Shown: positions 45,195 to 54,600 of the stretch, piece after piece
Layout: every line of letters begins with the position of its first letter
Position numbering within the stretch: the stretch's first letter is position 1
Assembly: GCF_030527935.1 (NCBI RefSeq)
Contig: NZ_JAUMZV010000004.1
Span: forward strand, 15,819-79,818
Source: Kingella sp. (in: b-proteobacteria)
GTDB taxonomy: Bacteria; Pseudomonadota; Gammaproteobacteria; Burkholderiales; Neisseriaceae
Length of the DNA: 64,000 bases
Direction: 5' to 3'
Translations under genes and position numbers: made by a program
The notes under the pieces: model-generated
The model's input: only the letters and a program-made list of their open reading frames with translations
Databases searched by the model: none
Told to the model about the DNA's origin: nothing

Positions 45195-46373
45195 ATGGAC
45201 AACAATGTTTACAACCTCGCCGAAGGCAACACTGGACCTGCTGTGATTAAAGTAATCGGTGTGGGCGGTGGCGGCTGCAATGCCATCAACAACATGATTG
45301 AAAACCCGATTCAGGGGGTGGAATACATCAGCGCGAACACGGATGCACAATCATTGGCAGACAACAACGCCGCCAACAAAATCCAACTGGGCGCGAGCTT
45401 AACGCGCGGTTTGGGCGCAGGCGCAAACCCCGATGTGGGGCGCGATGCGGCGTTGGAAGACCGCGAAACCATTTCTGCTGCCATCAGCGGCGCAAATATG
45501 TTGTTCATCACCACAGGCATGGGCGGCGGCACAGGCACAGGCGCAGCCCCTGTGATTGCCGAAATCGCCAAAGAAATGGGCATTTTGACCGTTGCCGTGG
45601 TAACGCGCCCGTTTAAACACGAAGGCAAACGCGGCATCGTGGCGCAGCAAGGCATTGATTTGTTGAAGCAACACGTTGATTCGTTGATTGTTGTGCCCAA
45701 TGATAAATTGTTGAGCGCGTTGGGCAAGGGCGTTACCGTGCGCGAAGCATTCCGCGCGGCAAACAACGTGCTGCGCAACGGCGTGGCGGGCATTTCCGAG
45801 ATGATTACCAGCCCTGGCTTGATTAACTTGGACTTTGCCGATGTGAAAAACATGATGAGCATCACAGGCATGGCGATGATGGGAATTGGCGAATCCAAAG
45901 GCACCGACCGCGCCCGCATCGCCGTGGAGCAAGCCATTTCCAGCCCTTTGCTGGACGATGTGAGCCTAAGCGGCGCGCGCGGCGTGTTGGTGAACATTAC
46001 CACTGCGCCCAATGCGTTTATTTTGGATGAATACGAAGAAATTATGGCGGTGGTGAACGAATACGCTTCGCCCGATGCCGAGCTTAAATTTGGCACCGCC
46101 GAAGACGAATCCATGGCGGAAGACGTGATTCGCATCACCATCATCGCCACAGGGCTGAAAGAGAAAAACGAATCCAGCTTAACGACGCATCGCCACACGG
46201 CTGCGCCCATTGAGCCTGATTACAGCCACAAAATGAACAGCATTTTCCGCTCGGCGCGAGATGTGCACAGCGCGAATTTGGTGGCGGCAGATTTTGCCAG
46301 CCAATCGGTAATTGATGATTTTGAAACGCCTGCGGTGTTGCGCCGTCGTGGCGGCGGCAACAAGCCTGAATAA
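45195..46373 (+). CDS. ftsZ: cell division protein FtsZ
   Basis: This 392-residue tubulin homologue is the ring-forming GTPase. GVGGGGCNAINNM opens the GTPase domain; the tubulin signature is GMGGGTGTGAAP. The T7 loop shows LINLDFADVK. The C-terminal peptide SVIDDFETPAVLRRRG matches the conserved tail that binds FtsA/ZipA. GGAG nine bases upstream supports the ATG at 45195. Confidence 0.98.
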   Translation: MDNNVYNLAEGNTGPAVIKVIGVGGGGCNAINNMIENPIQGVEYISANTDAQSLADNNAANKIQLGASLTRGLGAGANPDVGRDAALEDRETISAAISGANMLFITTGMGGGTGTGAAPVIAEIAKEMGILTVAVVTRPFKHEGKRGIVAQQGIDLLKQHVDSLIVVPNDKLLSALGKGVTVREAFRAANNVLRNGVAGISEMITSPGLINLDFADVKNMMSITGMAMMGIGESKGTDRARIAVEQAISSPLLDDVSLSGARGVLVNITTAPNAFILDEYEEIMAVVNEYASPDAELKFGTAEDESMAEDVIRITIIATGLKEKNESSLTTHRHTAAPIEPDYSHKMNSIFRSARDVHSANLVAADFASQSVIDDFETPAVLRRRGGGNKPE

Positions 46374-46377
46374 TCTT

Positions 46378-46539
46378 GGGGCGTGTTGACAATCAACATT
46401 TTGGCGGATTTTGCGCCCTAAAACGACATCTGCTGCGTTAAAAATACTCATCTATGGATGGCATAGGCTCGCATTTTCGCCTTGCATCTGCCATTTTATG
46501 ACGCAAAATCCGCTCAAAAGTTGAATGTCAACACACCCT
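46378..46539. mobile_element. M2 miniature inverted-repeat element after ftsZ
   Basis: About 162 bases with ends GGGCGTGTTGACA / TGTCAACACACCC and the same interior as the copy at 39965 (GGCGGATTTTGCG, CTATGGATGGCATAGG, CTTGCATCTGCC). It starts within 10 bases of the ftsZ stop and may serve as its terminator. Confidence 0.8.
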
Positions 46540-46608
46540 AGGGTAGCCTGAAATGGGAAAATGATTTTCAGGCTGCCTTTTTCTAACCTGCAATGAAAGG
46601 ACGTTATC

Positions 46609-46797
46609 ATGCAAGACACGCAATATTTGGATAAATTCCAAGCCATGCAGTTGGCGGCGATTTTGATTTCCGCTAAATCCAACACGCAAGATGATGCGGA
46701 ATTGACCCATCGTCTGTTTGCTTTGGCGGAGCAAATTCGCAAGAAAGACCAAGAAGTCGTGCGCGGCTTGATTGGCAATCCGAAGTTGGGTTGTTGA
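46609..46797 (+). CDS. small helical protein of unknown function (62 residues)
   Basis: The protein begins MQDTQYLDKFQAMQLAAILI and is predicted to be two helices with acidic and basic faces, ending NPKLGC. GAAAGGA is well spaced before the ATG. No signal or membrane segment is seen. I do not recognise a family. It is bounded by uptake-sequence hairpins on both sides. Confidence 0.7.
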   Translation: MQDTQYLDKFQAMQLAAILISAKSNTQDDAELTHRLFALAEQIRKKDQEVVRGLIGNPKLGC

Positions 46798-46823
46798 TGG
46801 ATTGAATGCGGCGCGAACGATAA

Positions 46824-46864
46824 AAGGCAGCCTGAAAACGGGTTTATCCATTTTCAGGCTGCCT
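46824..46864. terminator. bidirectional uptake-sequence hairpin
   Basis: AAAAGGCAGCCTGAAAA and TTTTCAGGCTGCC form a stem between two convergent genes, with T-runs on both strands. Confidence 0.72.
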
Positions 46865-46868
46865 AATT

Positions 46869-48777
46869 TTATGCGCTGCCGTTTTGCTTGGCTTCCAGCA
46901 TCTCCCAGCGTTCTAATTGTTCCAGCAACGCGGTTTCAATTTCATCCGCGCGCGCCTGCAATGTGCCTGCTTTTTCGTAGTCCTTAAAGATTTCGGGCTG
47001 GGAAAGCGCGGCGTTGATTTCGGCTTGCTCGGCTTCCAGCGCGGCGATGGCATCGGGCAGCGCGTCCAGTTCGCGCTGTTCTTTGTACGATAGCTTCACG
47101 GTGCGGTTGGCTTTGGGTTTCTCTTTTTCAGGCTGCCGCTCTTGCGCGGTGGCGGATGCAGCCTGAAACTGGTTTTCGCGCGTTTGGGCATCTGGGTAAT
47201 CTTGATAGCCGCCGATGTATTCTTTCAGGCTGCCGTTGCCTGTAAACACAATGCTTTGCGTGATGACGTTGTCCAGAAACATACGGTTGTGGCTGACGAG
47301 AAACATCGTTCCTGCGTAGTCGCGCAGCAGGTCTTACAGCAATTCTTGCGTGTCAATGTCCAAATCGTTGGTGGGTTCGTCCAGCACCAAAATATTGGCG
47401 GGGCGGGTGAACAGCTTGGCAAGCAGCAGGCGATTGTGCTCGCCACCTGATAGCGATGACACGGGCGATTGGGCGCGGGCGGGGTGGAACAAGAAATCTT
47501 CCAAGTAGCTCATCACATGGCGTTTTTTGCCGCCGATTTCCACAAAATCGTTGCCTTGCCCAATGGTGTAGAACACGGTGTCGCTGTCGTTTAACGCGCT
47601 GCGAAATTGGTCAAAATAGGCGACTTCTTGCTTGCTGCCGATGCGGACTTTGCCGCGTGTGGGCTGCAATTCGCCGAGAATGAGTTTGAGAAAGGTGGTT
47701 TTGCCGATTCCGTTTGCGCCGATTAAGCCGATTTTGTCGCCGCGTTGGATGATGGCGGAAAAGTCGTTCATAATCAATTTGTTGTCGTATTGAAACGAAG
47801 CGTGTTCTAGCTCGGCGACGATTTTGCCGCTTTTTTCGCCTGCGTTGAGCTGGAACGATACTTGCCCTTGCTTCTCGCGGCGGGCGGCGCGTTGGCGGCG
47901 CAGTTCTTCCAAGCGGCGCACGCGCCCTTCGTTGCGGGTGCGGCGGGCTTCTATGCCTTTGCGTATCCATGCTTCTTCTTGCGCGTGAAATTTGTCAAAC
48001 AGGCGGTTGTGTTCGGCTTCTACGGCGAGTTCTTGCGCTTTTTTTGCGCTGTATTTGCTGAAACTGCCTTCGTAGCTGCGCAGCGTGCCACGGTCTAGTT
48101 CTACGATGCGGCTGGCGATGTTGTCTAGGAAGCGGCGGTCGTGGGTGATGACAATCAGGCTGCCTGAAAAGCCGCGCAGCAGGTTTTCCAGCCAGATAAT
48201 CGCGTCGATGTCTAGGTGGTTGGTGGGTTCGTCCAGCAGCAGCACGTCGGGCTTTTGTACCCATGCTTGGGCAAGGGCGACGCGCTTTTTTTGCCCGCCC
48301 GATAGGTTGGCGATGCGTTCGTATTCGGGCAGCCCCAGCTCGCTGATGGTTTGGCGGATGGCGGCATCAAATTGCCAGCCGTTTTGCGCTTCAATTTGGT
48401 TTTGCAGGCTGTTTAGTTCTTTGATTAAGCTGTTGTTTGGGGTGTGTTCTAGCTCGTGGCTGATTTGGTTGGTGGTAGCGGCGCAGGATGTCGCGCATTT
48501 CGCCCAAGCCTTCGGATACGATGTCAAACACGTTCGCATCGGGCGCGAATTGGCTTTCTTGCGGCACATAGACGATTTTCAGGCTGCTTTGGATGATGAG
48601 TTGCCCGTCGTCGAGCTTTTGCACGCCTGCAAGGATTTTGAGCAGGGTGGATTTGCCTGCGCCGTTGCGCCCGATGAGCCCGATTTTTTCGCCTTGCGCG
48701 AGTTGAAAGGCGGTGTGGTCTAGCAGGGGGACGTGTCCAACGGCGAATCTGGCGTTTTCTAGGGATAGGATGGTCAT
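46869..48777 (-). pseudogene. uup: ABC-F ATPase Uup, broken by a frameshift and a nonsense codon
   Basis: The complete gene would give about 635 residues with two ATPase domains (Walker A GRNGAGKST and GANGIGKTT; signatures NLSGGQKKR and SLSGGEHNR) and a charged C-terminal domain. Two lesions are visible. At 48465-48472, a tandem CCAACCAA shifts the frame after RRYHQ; deleting one CCAA joins it to ISHELEH. At 47334-47336, TAA replaces the expected Glu of ELLEDLL, after which the same frame continues with DYAGTMFLVSHNR. ABC-F Uup proteins act on ribosomes or branched DNA. Sequencing error is an alternative. Confidence 0.85.
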
Positions 48778-48824
48778 GGTGTGGGGTTTTGTTGGGAAAT
48801 GGTTTTGGTTCGCTGAACTTTGTT

Positions 48825-49061
48825 TCAGGCTGCTTCTGGGTCGTAGCCTGCTTGGATTTCTAGCTCATTGACGTGGAGCGTGATGATTTCGCCTGCGCGG
48901 ATTTTGGCGGTTTTGCGCGTTTCGGTTGCGCCGTTGCGTTGCACTTGCCCTGCGGCAATCAGGGCTTTGGCTTGCCCGCCGCTTTGGGCAAGCCCTGCGA
49001 GTTTGAGCAGGTCGCACAGGGCGATGTGGTCTTGGTCTTCTAGGTAAACGGTGGCGTGCAT
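48825..49061 (-). CDS. S4-domain RNA-binding protein (YbcJ/YaaA-like)
   Basis: This 78-residue small S4 domain has ALCDLLKLAGLAQSGGQAKA, IAAGQVQRNG, ETRKTAKIRAGEII. It probably binds structured RNA. The stop is in a near-uptake sequence (GAAGCAGCCTGAAAC), ending Pro-Glu-Ala-Ala. It lies upstream of the broken uup gene on the same strand. Confidence 0.9.
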   Translation of the reverse strand: MHATVYLEDQDHIALCDLLKLAGLAQSGGQAKALIAAGQVQRNGATETRKTAKIRAGEIITLHVNELEIQAGYDPEAA

Positions 49062-49210
49062 GGGGTATCCTTTGCGGGTGGGATGTGGGCAGCCTGAAAA
49101 TGGGGGGTACTTGTTTTCAGGCTGCCTTTGGGTTGCGCGGATGGTTACGCGGCATCCGATTGGTTTTCAGGCTGCCTTGAATGGATGCCGTATAGGCAGC
49201 CTGAAATCTA

Positions 49211-49299
49211 ATGGGGTGGTGACGGCTCATCGCCAAATGGCTTAATCAAACATAGCATGACTGATTTGCCAAAATATCGGCGAGCCGCCGACGCGCCAT
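49211..49299. repeat. GC-rich 89-base inverted repeat (R3 family)
   Basis: ATGGGGTGGTGACGGCTCAT and GCGAGCCGCCGACGCGCCAT bound the centre AATCAAACATAGCATGACTG. Confidence 0.75.
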
Positions 49300-49386
49300 C
49301 GGTTGTTGGTTTTGCCAAGATTTCAGTTTGAAATTCGTTTCGCTTGTTTTAGGCAGCCTGAAACGCGGTTCAACATGGCTAATCTA

Positions 49387-49549
49387 AGAACCTGTATTCA
49401 CTATTTGCATAGGCATCTTTTATGCCCTAAAAACGCGGCTACTGCGTTAAAAATGCTCGCAAGGTGTCCAACCTTGCTGCGCTTTTTGCCTTGTATCCAC
49501 GCTTTTATGGCATCAAATCTGCCTATGCAAATAGTTGAATATAGGTTCT
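49387..49549. mobile_element. M1 miniature inverted-repeat element
   Basis: 163 bases with TAA on both sides; the right end reads ATATAGGTTCT, slightly degraded. Confidence 0.84.
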
Positions 49550-49574
49550 AAAACGTTTGGCGCATGTTACTCGT

Positions 49575-49626
49575 TTTCAGGCTGCCTTGTGAATGTAAAC
49601 GTCTGCCACATAGGCAGCCTGAAAAC
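49575..49626 (-). terminator. uptake-sequence hairpin after panB
   Basis: GTTTTCAGGCTGCCTTG and ATAGGCAGCCTGAAAAC flank a 22-base loop, 14 bases past the panB stop. Confidence 0.6.
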
Positions 49627-49639
49627 GGATAAACGTTTG

Positions 49640-50428
49640 TTATTCAAATATATGCTCCGCGCTGGGAAACGCGCCCGCTTTGACTTCGCGCACATAGGCT
49701 TCCACGGCGGCTTGGATGCTGGGTTGCCCGTTCATAAAGTTTTTGACGAATTTGGCGGTTTTGCCGTGGTACACGCCGAGCATATCGTGCATCACCAGCA
49801 CTTGCCCATCGGTGTCTTTGCCTGCGCCGATGCCGATGGTGGGGCAGGAAACGCTTTGGGTGATGGTTTTGCCCAGCGCGGCGGGCACGCATTCCATCAG
49901 TATCATGCTTGCGCCTGCTGCGTCGTGCGCTTGGGCATCGGCTAACACGGCGGCAGCGGCATCGCCACGCCCTTGCACTTTGTAGCCGCCAAACACGTTG
50001 ACATACTGCGGCGTAAGCCCGATGTGGGCGCAGACGGGGATGGCGCGTTGTTGCAAGAATTGCGTGGCCTCGGCGAGCACCGCGCCGCCTTCCAGTTTCA
50101 CCATGTGCGCACCTGCTGCCATCAGCGCAGCGGCGGCGGCAAAGGCTTGTTCTTTGCTTTGCTGGTAGCTGCCAAAGGGCAGGTCGGCAAGGATAAGGCT
50201 GTGGCTGTTGCTGCGGGCAACGTTTTGGGTGTGGTAAACCATGTGTTCCAACGTTACGGGCAGGGTGCTGCTTTGCCCTTGCACAGTCATGCCCAGCGAG
50301 TCGCCAATCAGCAGGATTTCTACGCCTGCGCGGTTCATCAGGGCGGCGAAGCTGGCTTCGTAGCAAGTGAGCATGGTGATTTTGTCGCCGTTGGCTTTCA
50401 TGCTGCGGAGTGTGTTGAGCGTTATCAT
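49640..50428 (-). CDS. panB: 3-methyl-2-oxobutanoate hydroxymethyltransferase
   Basis: The 262-residue enzyme makes ketopantoate for pantothenate/CoA, using methylene-[48 protein letters not shown] and [10 protein letters not shown] are typical. The start at 50428 ([11 protein letters not shown]) follows AAGGAAAGCAAAC. Upstream in-frame codons are translated uptake sequence and R3 repeat. panC and panD are not in the window. Confidence 0.96.
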   Translation of the reverse strand: MITLNTLRSMKANGDKITMLTCYEASFAALMNRAGVEILLIGDSLGMTVQGQSSTLPVTLEHMVYHTQNVARSNSHSLILADLPFGSYQQSKEQAFAAAAALMAAGAHMVKLEGGAVLAEATQFLQQRAIPVCAHIGLTPQYVNVFGGYKVQGRGDAAAAVLADAQAHDAAGASMILMECVPAALGKTITQSVSCPTIGIGAGKDTDGQVLVMHDMLGVYHGKTAKFVKNFMNGQPSIQAAVEAYVREVKAGAFPSAEHIFE

Positions 50429-50519
50429 GTTTGCTTTCCTTGGGGTTGAAGTGTGTGGATGGGGGAATGGGTTTTCAGGCTGCCTGAAATAGGGCGATAT
50501 AGGCAGCCTGAAACCTAAA

Positions 50520-50606
50520 ATGGAGCGGCAACGGCTCGTCGCCAACGTTTCAAACATCGCATTATTATTGATTTGCCAAGATGTCGGCGAGCCGCCGACG
50601 CTCCAT
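50520..50606. repeat. GC-rich 87-base inverted repeat (R3 family)
   Basis: ATGGAGCGGCAACGGCTCGT and GCGAGCCGCCGACGCTCCAT, adjacent to a CCTAAA and an uptake sequence on the left and GTTACAGGTTTTGCAAAGG on the right. Confidence 0.8.
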
Positions 50607-50705
50607 CGGTTACAGGTTTTGCAAAGGTTTCAGGCTGAAAAGGTAGAGCTGGTTTTTTCGGGGTTGGATTGCGTCAACAAGGTTTGTGGTATGGGACTTA
50701 TAGAC

Positions 50706-51491
50706 TTAAAACTGAAACGCTTTGCCATTATGCGCATTGCGGGCTTTGGCATCGGCCAGCATACGCGGAAAATCTAGCGCAAAGCGTTCGGCAAGATGGT
50801 GGGCGCGTTTTTTCAGTTTATCCAAATTAAGCTCGGGCGGGTGGTTAAAGGCGAGCACGGCGATGTTGCCATGCGTTTCGGCGGGGATTTCCAGCACGCG
50901 GTTGCGAAAAACGCTGCGCAGGCGTTGGATAAACAGCGGATAGCGTTTGTCGCCGCTCCACCAGTTGGTCGCAAAAATGCCGTGTTCGCTAAGGGCTTGC
51001 TGGCTGTCGTGGAAAAAGGGTTCGCCCACCAGTTCATCGATGATTTGCACACCGTCAAAGCCATCTACCAGCATCAGGTCGGTGTTGTGGTTCAGGATTT
51101 GGACGTATTCCGCGCCATCGGCTTCTATGATTTGGAATTGCTCGTTTTCGGGCGGCAGGCAAAACGAAGCGCGGGCGATTTTGATAACTTGTGGGTTGAT
51201 TTCTATGCAGATTTGTTTGGCTTCGGGCAGGTGTTCGGCAAGATAGCGGGCAAATGAGCCGCCGCCCAAGCCGATTTGCAAGATGGTTTGCGGCACATCA
51301 TCGGCAAAAAGCATCCAGCTCATCATGGCGCGGCTGTATGACAGCACGAGTTCGCTGGGATGGTGGATGTTCATGGAGCTTTGGATGGTGGGCGTGCCCA
51401 GATGCAGGGAACGGATGTTGCCCAGCTCGGAGATATGGGCTTCGGGCAGGGTGTTGCGAAAGAAGCGGGAACGGCGGAATGGGTGGGTCAT
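50706..51491 (-). CDS. spermidine synthase-like methyltransferase-fold protein
   Basis: The 261-residue protein has a polyamine-synthase-type Rossmann fold: ILQIGLGGGSFARYLAEHLP (SAM/dcSAM site), ICIEINPQVIKIAR, IIEADGAEYV and LMLVDGFDG. The GLGGG and DGFDG motifs match the SpeE family, but the N-terminal beta domain is short and substrate residues are not clear, so aminopropyl transfer is not certain. I start at MTHPFRRSRFF (51491). Confidence 0.82.
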   Translation of the reverse strand: MTHPFRRSRFFRNTLPEAHISELGNIRSLHLGTPTIQSSMNIHHPSELVLSYSRAMMSWMLFADDVPQTILQIGLGGGSFARYLAEHLPEAKQICIEINPQVIKIARASFCLPPENEQFQIIEADGAEYVQILNHNTDLMLVDGFDGVQIIDELVGEPFFHDSQQALSEHGIFATNWWSGDKRYPLFIQRLRSVFRNRVLEIPAETHGNIAVLAFNHPPELNLDKLKKRAHHLAERFALDFPRMLADAKARNAHNGKAFQF

Positions 51492-51628
51492 GCGGGGCTT
51501 TCGGGGGCTGTGTGAAGGCAGCCTGAAAATCTGCAAATCGTGTTTTCAGGCTGCCTTTTGGGGGTTACAAAGATTTCAGGCTAAAACCTTTGCGAAACCT
51601 AAAACGCCACAAGAAATAACAAATTCTT

Positions 51629-51733
51629 CGTCATTCACGCGTAGGCGGGAATCTTGGTTAAATTTACACCATGGTTTGTTTTTAAGTAGATTTTTGAATA
51701 TCAAACAAGATTCCCGCCTACGCGGGAATGACG
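51629..51733. repeat. dRS3-flanked NIME-like repeat
   Basis: CGTCATTCACGCGTAGGCGGGAA and TTCCCGCCTACGCGGGAATGACG flank about 60 AT-rich bases containing TTGAATATCAAACAAGA. It is similar to 56684-56789. Confidence 0.8.
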
Positions 51734-51812
51734 GCATTTCTTAATTTTTAGCTTCGCAACTCCGCTTCGCTATGCAGGCTGCTGCTAGGATTTTACAAAG
51801 ATTTCAGGCTGC

Positions 51813-52685
51813 CTATTTCTCTTTCGCCAGCAGGCGCAGCAGGTGTTGCCCGTATTCGTTTTTCTTCATGGTTTCGGCAATCTCGCGCAGTTGCGCCGAT
51901 GTCAGCCAGCCGTTGCGCCATGCGATTTCTTCAAGGCAGGCGACTTGCAGGTTTTGCACGTTTTGAATGGTGCGCACAAACGCGGCGGCATCGTGCAGGC
52001 TTTCGTGCGTGCCCGTGTCCAGCCATGCGAAGCCGCGCCCGAGCAGTTGCACGTTCAGGCTGCCGTCTTGCAGATACATTTCGTTGAGCGTGGTGATTTC
52101 CAACTCGCCACGCGCTGATGGTTTGACTTGCTTGGCAAACTCCACCACGCGGTTGTCATAAAAATATAAGCCTGTTACCGCCCAATCGGATTTGGGCTGC
52201 TGCGGTTTTTCTTCAATGGAAAGGGCTTTTTGGTCGCCATCAAATTCCACCACGCCAAAGCGTTCGGGGTCTTTGACTTGGTAGGCGAACACGGTTGCGC
52301 CGTGTTTTTGCGCTACGGCGGCTTTGAGCGTTTGGCTGAAATGTTGCCCGTAGAAAATGTTGTCGCCCAACACAAGGCACACGTTGTCGTCGCCGATAAA
52401 TTCTTCGCCGATGATAAAGGCTTGGGCAAGCCCATCGGGGCTGGGCTGCACGGCGTAGCTGATGTGGATGCCGAAGCTGCTGCCATCGCCCAGCAAACGG
52501 CGAAAGGCGGCGTTGTCTTCGGGCGTGGTAATCACCAGAATTTCGCGGATGCCTGCCAGCATCAGCACCGACAGGGGGTAGTAAATCATGGGTTTGTCGT
52601 AGATAGGCAAAAGTTGCTTGGATACGCCGCGGGTAATGGGGTAAAGGCGCGTGCCGCTGCCGCCTGCTAGGATGATGCCTTTCAT
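51813..52685 (-). CDS. rfbA: glucose-1-phosphate thymidylyltransferase
   Basis: The 290-residue enzyme makes dTDP-glucose, the first step of dTDP-rhamnose synthesis. [20 protein letters not shown] (nucleotide site), [24 protein letters not shown] and [12 protein letters not shown] identify it. Its pathway partner rfbD lies at 25.7 kb on the same strand. It ends just before an uptake sequence. Confidence 0.96.
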   Translation of the reverse strand: MKGIILAGGSGTRLYPITRGVSKQLLPIYDKPMIYYPLSVLMLAGIREILVITTPEDNAAFRRLLGDGSSFGIHISYAVQPSPDGLAQAFIIGEEFIGDDNVCLVLGDNIFYGQHFSQTLKAAVAQKHGATVFAYQVKDPERFGVVEFDGDQKALSIEEKPQQPKSDWAVTGLYFYDNRVVEFAKQVKPSARGELEITTLNEMYLQDGSLNVQLLGRGFAWLDTGTHESLHDAAAFVRTIQNVQNLQVACLEEIAWRNGWLTSAQLREIAETMKKNEYGQHLLRLLAKEK

Positions 52686-52844
52686 GTGATGCTCTTTTGT
52701 TTAGTTGATGGGGGTTGATTTTGCTGAATTTGATTTCAGGCTGCTTAAAAAGGGGCGTATTTTACTGTGTTTGGAGCGGGATGACTATTTTTCAGGCTGC
52801 ATTAGGGTAAGGCAGCCTGAAATTTTTGCCAAACCTGCAACCGA

Positions 52845-52927
52845 TGGCATCAAAGGCTCGCCGACATCGTGCTAACCAAGTACAGCCCTATTAGATACCC
52901 ATTTGGCGACGAGCCGTCGCCGCTCCA
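52845..52927. repeat. R3 repeat, partly degraded
   Basis: GATGGCATCAAAGGCTCGCC on the left has decayed; GGCGACGAGCCGTCGCCGCTCCAT on the right is intact. It lies between rfbA and yafJ, with uptake sequences on both sides. Confidence 0.65.
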
Positions 52928-52933
52928 TGTTGG

Positions 52934-52976
52934 TTTTCAGGCTGCCTAATCGCACAAGATAAGGCAGCCTGAAAAC
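52934..52976 (-). terminator. uptake-sequence hairpin after yafJ
   Basis: GTTTTCAGGCTGCCTAATC and TAAGGCAGCCTGAAAAC are inverted, four bases past the yafJ stop. Confidence 0.68.
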
Positions 52977-52980
52977 ACGA

Positions 52981-53829
52981 CTACACGCTCACCCCCGCTT
53001 TGCGTGCAATCTCTAACCCTTCTTCCTTGCTTAAATAAACAGGGTTTTCCGGATGATGTTGGCGCACGAGTTTGCCGTGGTCAAACATGATGAGTTCGTC
53101 GCAGGCGAATTGTTGCCATGTTTCGTTGTCGGTTAAGGGTAGGGTGGTAATTACGGTTACGCGGTCGTTGGGCGTGGTTACTTTGGCGAAGTCTATCGCC
53201 ATGTCTTCATCAATCAGATGGGCTTGCCCAAAGGGCGGCTGGCGGGTGATGTAGTAGAGCAGGGTGCTGGAGTGGGCATACATCACGCGCCCATCGGATA
53301 GAATGAAGTTAAACATCCCATGCTGGCGGATTTCGGCGCACAGCTCGGCAAGCGCGTCAAACAGCGTGTTGGGGCAGGGGCGGTCGGGGAACTGGGCGCG
53401 CAGGCGGTTGAGCAGATAGCAAAAGGCTTGCTCGGAATCGGTGCAGCCCACGGGGCGATAGGCTTTGCCGTTGAAATCGGGCGCGAAGCTGGGGCGCAGT
53501 TGCCCGTTGTGGGCAAACAGCCAATAGCCGCCCCACATTTCGCGCTGAAAGGGGTGGGTGTTTTCCAGTGAGTTGATGCCTTGCGATGCTTTGCGGATGT
53601 GGGCGATGACGTTTTCGGATTTGATGTGGTAGTTGCGAATCAGCTCGGCAACGGGCGATTGCGCGCTGGGCTTGTCGTCCAGAAACAGGCGCAAGCCGCG
53701 TCCTTCAAAAAAGCCGATGCCAAAGCCATCGGTGTGGTGGTCGGTGAGCCCGCCGCGTTTGGAAAAGCCTGCGAACGAGAAGCCGATGTCGGTGGGGGTG
53801 TTGCAATTCATGCCGAGTAGTTGGCACAT
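52981..53829 (-). CDS. yafJ: class II glutamine amidotransferase (YafJ-like)
   Basis: This 282-residue Ntn-hydrolase has the catalytic Cys at position 2 (MCQLLGMNCN). GFGIGFFEGRG, AHIRKASQG, THPFQ, FAHNGQL and CTDSEQAFC are the glutaminase-domain blocks. It lacks a synthase domain, so the acceptor of ammonia is unknown. It is divergent from apt. Confidence 0.93.
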   Translation of the reverse strand: MCQLLGMNCNTPTDIGFSFAGFSKRGGLTDHHTDGFGIGFFEGRGLRLFLDDKPSAQSPVAELIRNYHIKSENVIAHIRKASQGINSLENTHPFQREMWGGYWLFAHNGQLRPSFAPDFNGKAYRPVGCTDSEQAFCYLLNRLRAQFPDRPCPNTLFDALAELCAEIRQHGMFNFILSDGRVMYAHSSTLLYYITRQPPFGQAHLIDEDMAIDFAKVTTPNDRVTVITTLPLTDNETWQQFACDELIMFDHGKLVRQHHPENPVYLSKEEGLEIARKAGVSV

Positions 53830-53961
53830 GGGGTGTTCCTTGTCGGGGTTGGTGTGGTTTAGTTCCGCTGAAACTTGCTTTACTTGTTTTTAGGCTGCCT
53901 ATTAGATGAGGCGTAATCTGCGCAGCAATCCAGCAAAAAACAGCGGCAACCGCTTTTCAGG

Positions 53962-53990
53962 CTGCCTGAAATGTAAAATGTGATTATAAT
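53962..53990 (+). promoter_or_regulatory. apt promoter with -35 in an uptake sequence
   Basis: CTGCCT (53962-53967) in CAGGCTGCCTGAAA, a 17-base spacer, and perfect TATAAT (53985-53990), 31 bases before the apt start. Confidence 0.7.
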
Positions 53991-54020
53991 GCGATTTTTA
54001 CTTATGGAAATCAACAAAAA

Positions 54021-54581
54021 ATGCGTTTTCACCCTGATGTGATGGGCGTGGACAATCTCGCCGCACAAATCCGCAAAATCCCCAATTTCCCCAAAGACGG
54101 CATTCTGTTTCACGACGTTACCACCGTATTGCAAAGCCCCGAATATTTCCGCTTGCTGGTGGATTTGTTTACCTATCACTATATGGGGCAAAAAATAGAC
54201 GTGGTGGCAGGGCTGGAAGCGCGTGGTTTCATCATCGGCGCAGCTTTGGCGTATCAGCTTAACGTAGGTTTTGTGCCCATCCGCAAAAAAGGCAAGCTAC
54301 CGTTTGACACCATTTCGCAAACCTACGCGCTGGAATACGGCGAAGCCACCGTAGAAATCCACAAAGATGCCATCCGCGAAGGCAGCCGCGTGTTGCTGAT
54401 TGACGACTTGGTCGCCACAGGCGGCACCATGCTGGCGGGCGTGGAGTTGATTCGCAGGCTGGGTGGCGAAGTGGTAGAAGCCTGCGCCATTTTAGAATTT
54501 ACCGATTTGGACGGCGGCAAAAAAATCCGCGAGAAAAATGTGCCATTGTTTTCATTGCTGAAAAACGATGGGTCTATGTAG
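54021..54581 (+). CDS. apt: adenine phosphoribosyltransferase
   Basis: The 186-residue purine salvage enzyme makes AMP from adenine and [51 protein letters not shown] and the PRPP loop [14 protein letters not shown] are all present. The start [11 protein letters not shown] fits Neisseria relatives. It is followed by a strong terminator. Confidence 0.97.
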   Translation: MRFHPDVMGVDNLAAQIRKIPNFPKDGILFHDVTTVLQSPEYFRLLVDLFTYHYMGQKIDVVAGLEARGFIIGAALAYQLNVGFVPIRKKGKLPFDTISQTYALEYGEATVEIHKDAIREGSRVLLIDDLVATGGTMLAGVELIRRLGGEVVEACAILEFTDLDGGKKIREKNVPLFSLLKNDGSM

Positions 54582-54600
54582 CGCAATCTTATCCATACAA

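Larger units (their letters stand above)
49062..49639. other. gene-free repeat region upstream of the S4 gene
   Basis: It carries uptake-sequence pairs (about 49093-49129, 49164-49205), an R3 repeat (49211-49299), an M1 element (49387-49549) and a final uptake-sequence hairpin at 49575-49626 that ends panB. No gene seen. Confidence 0.65.
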
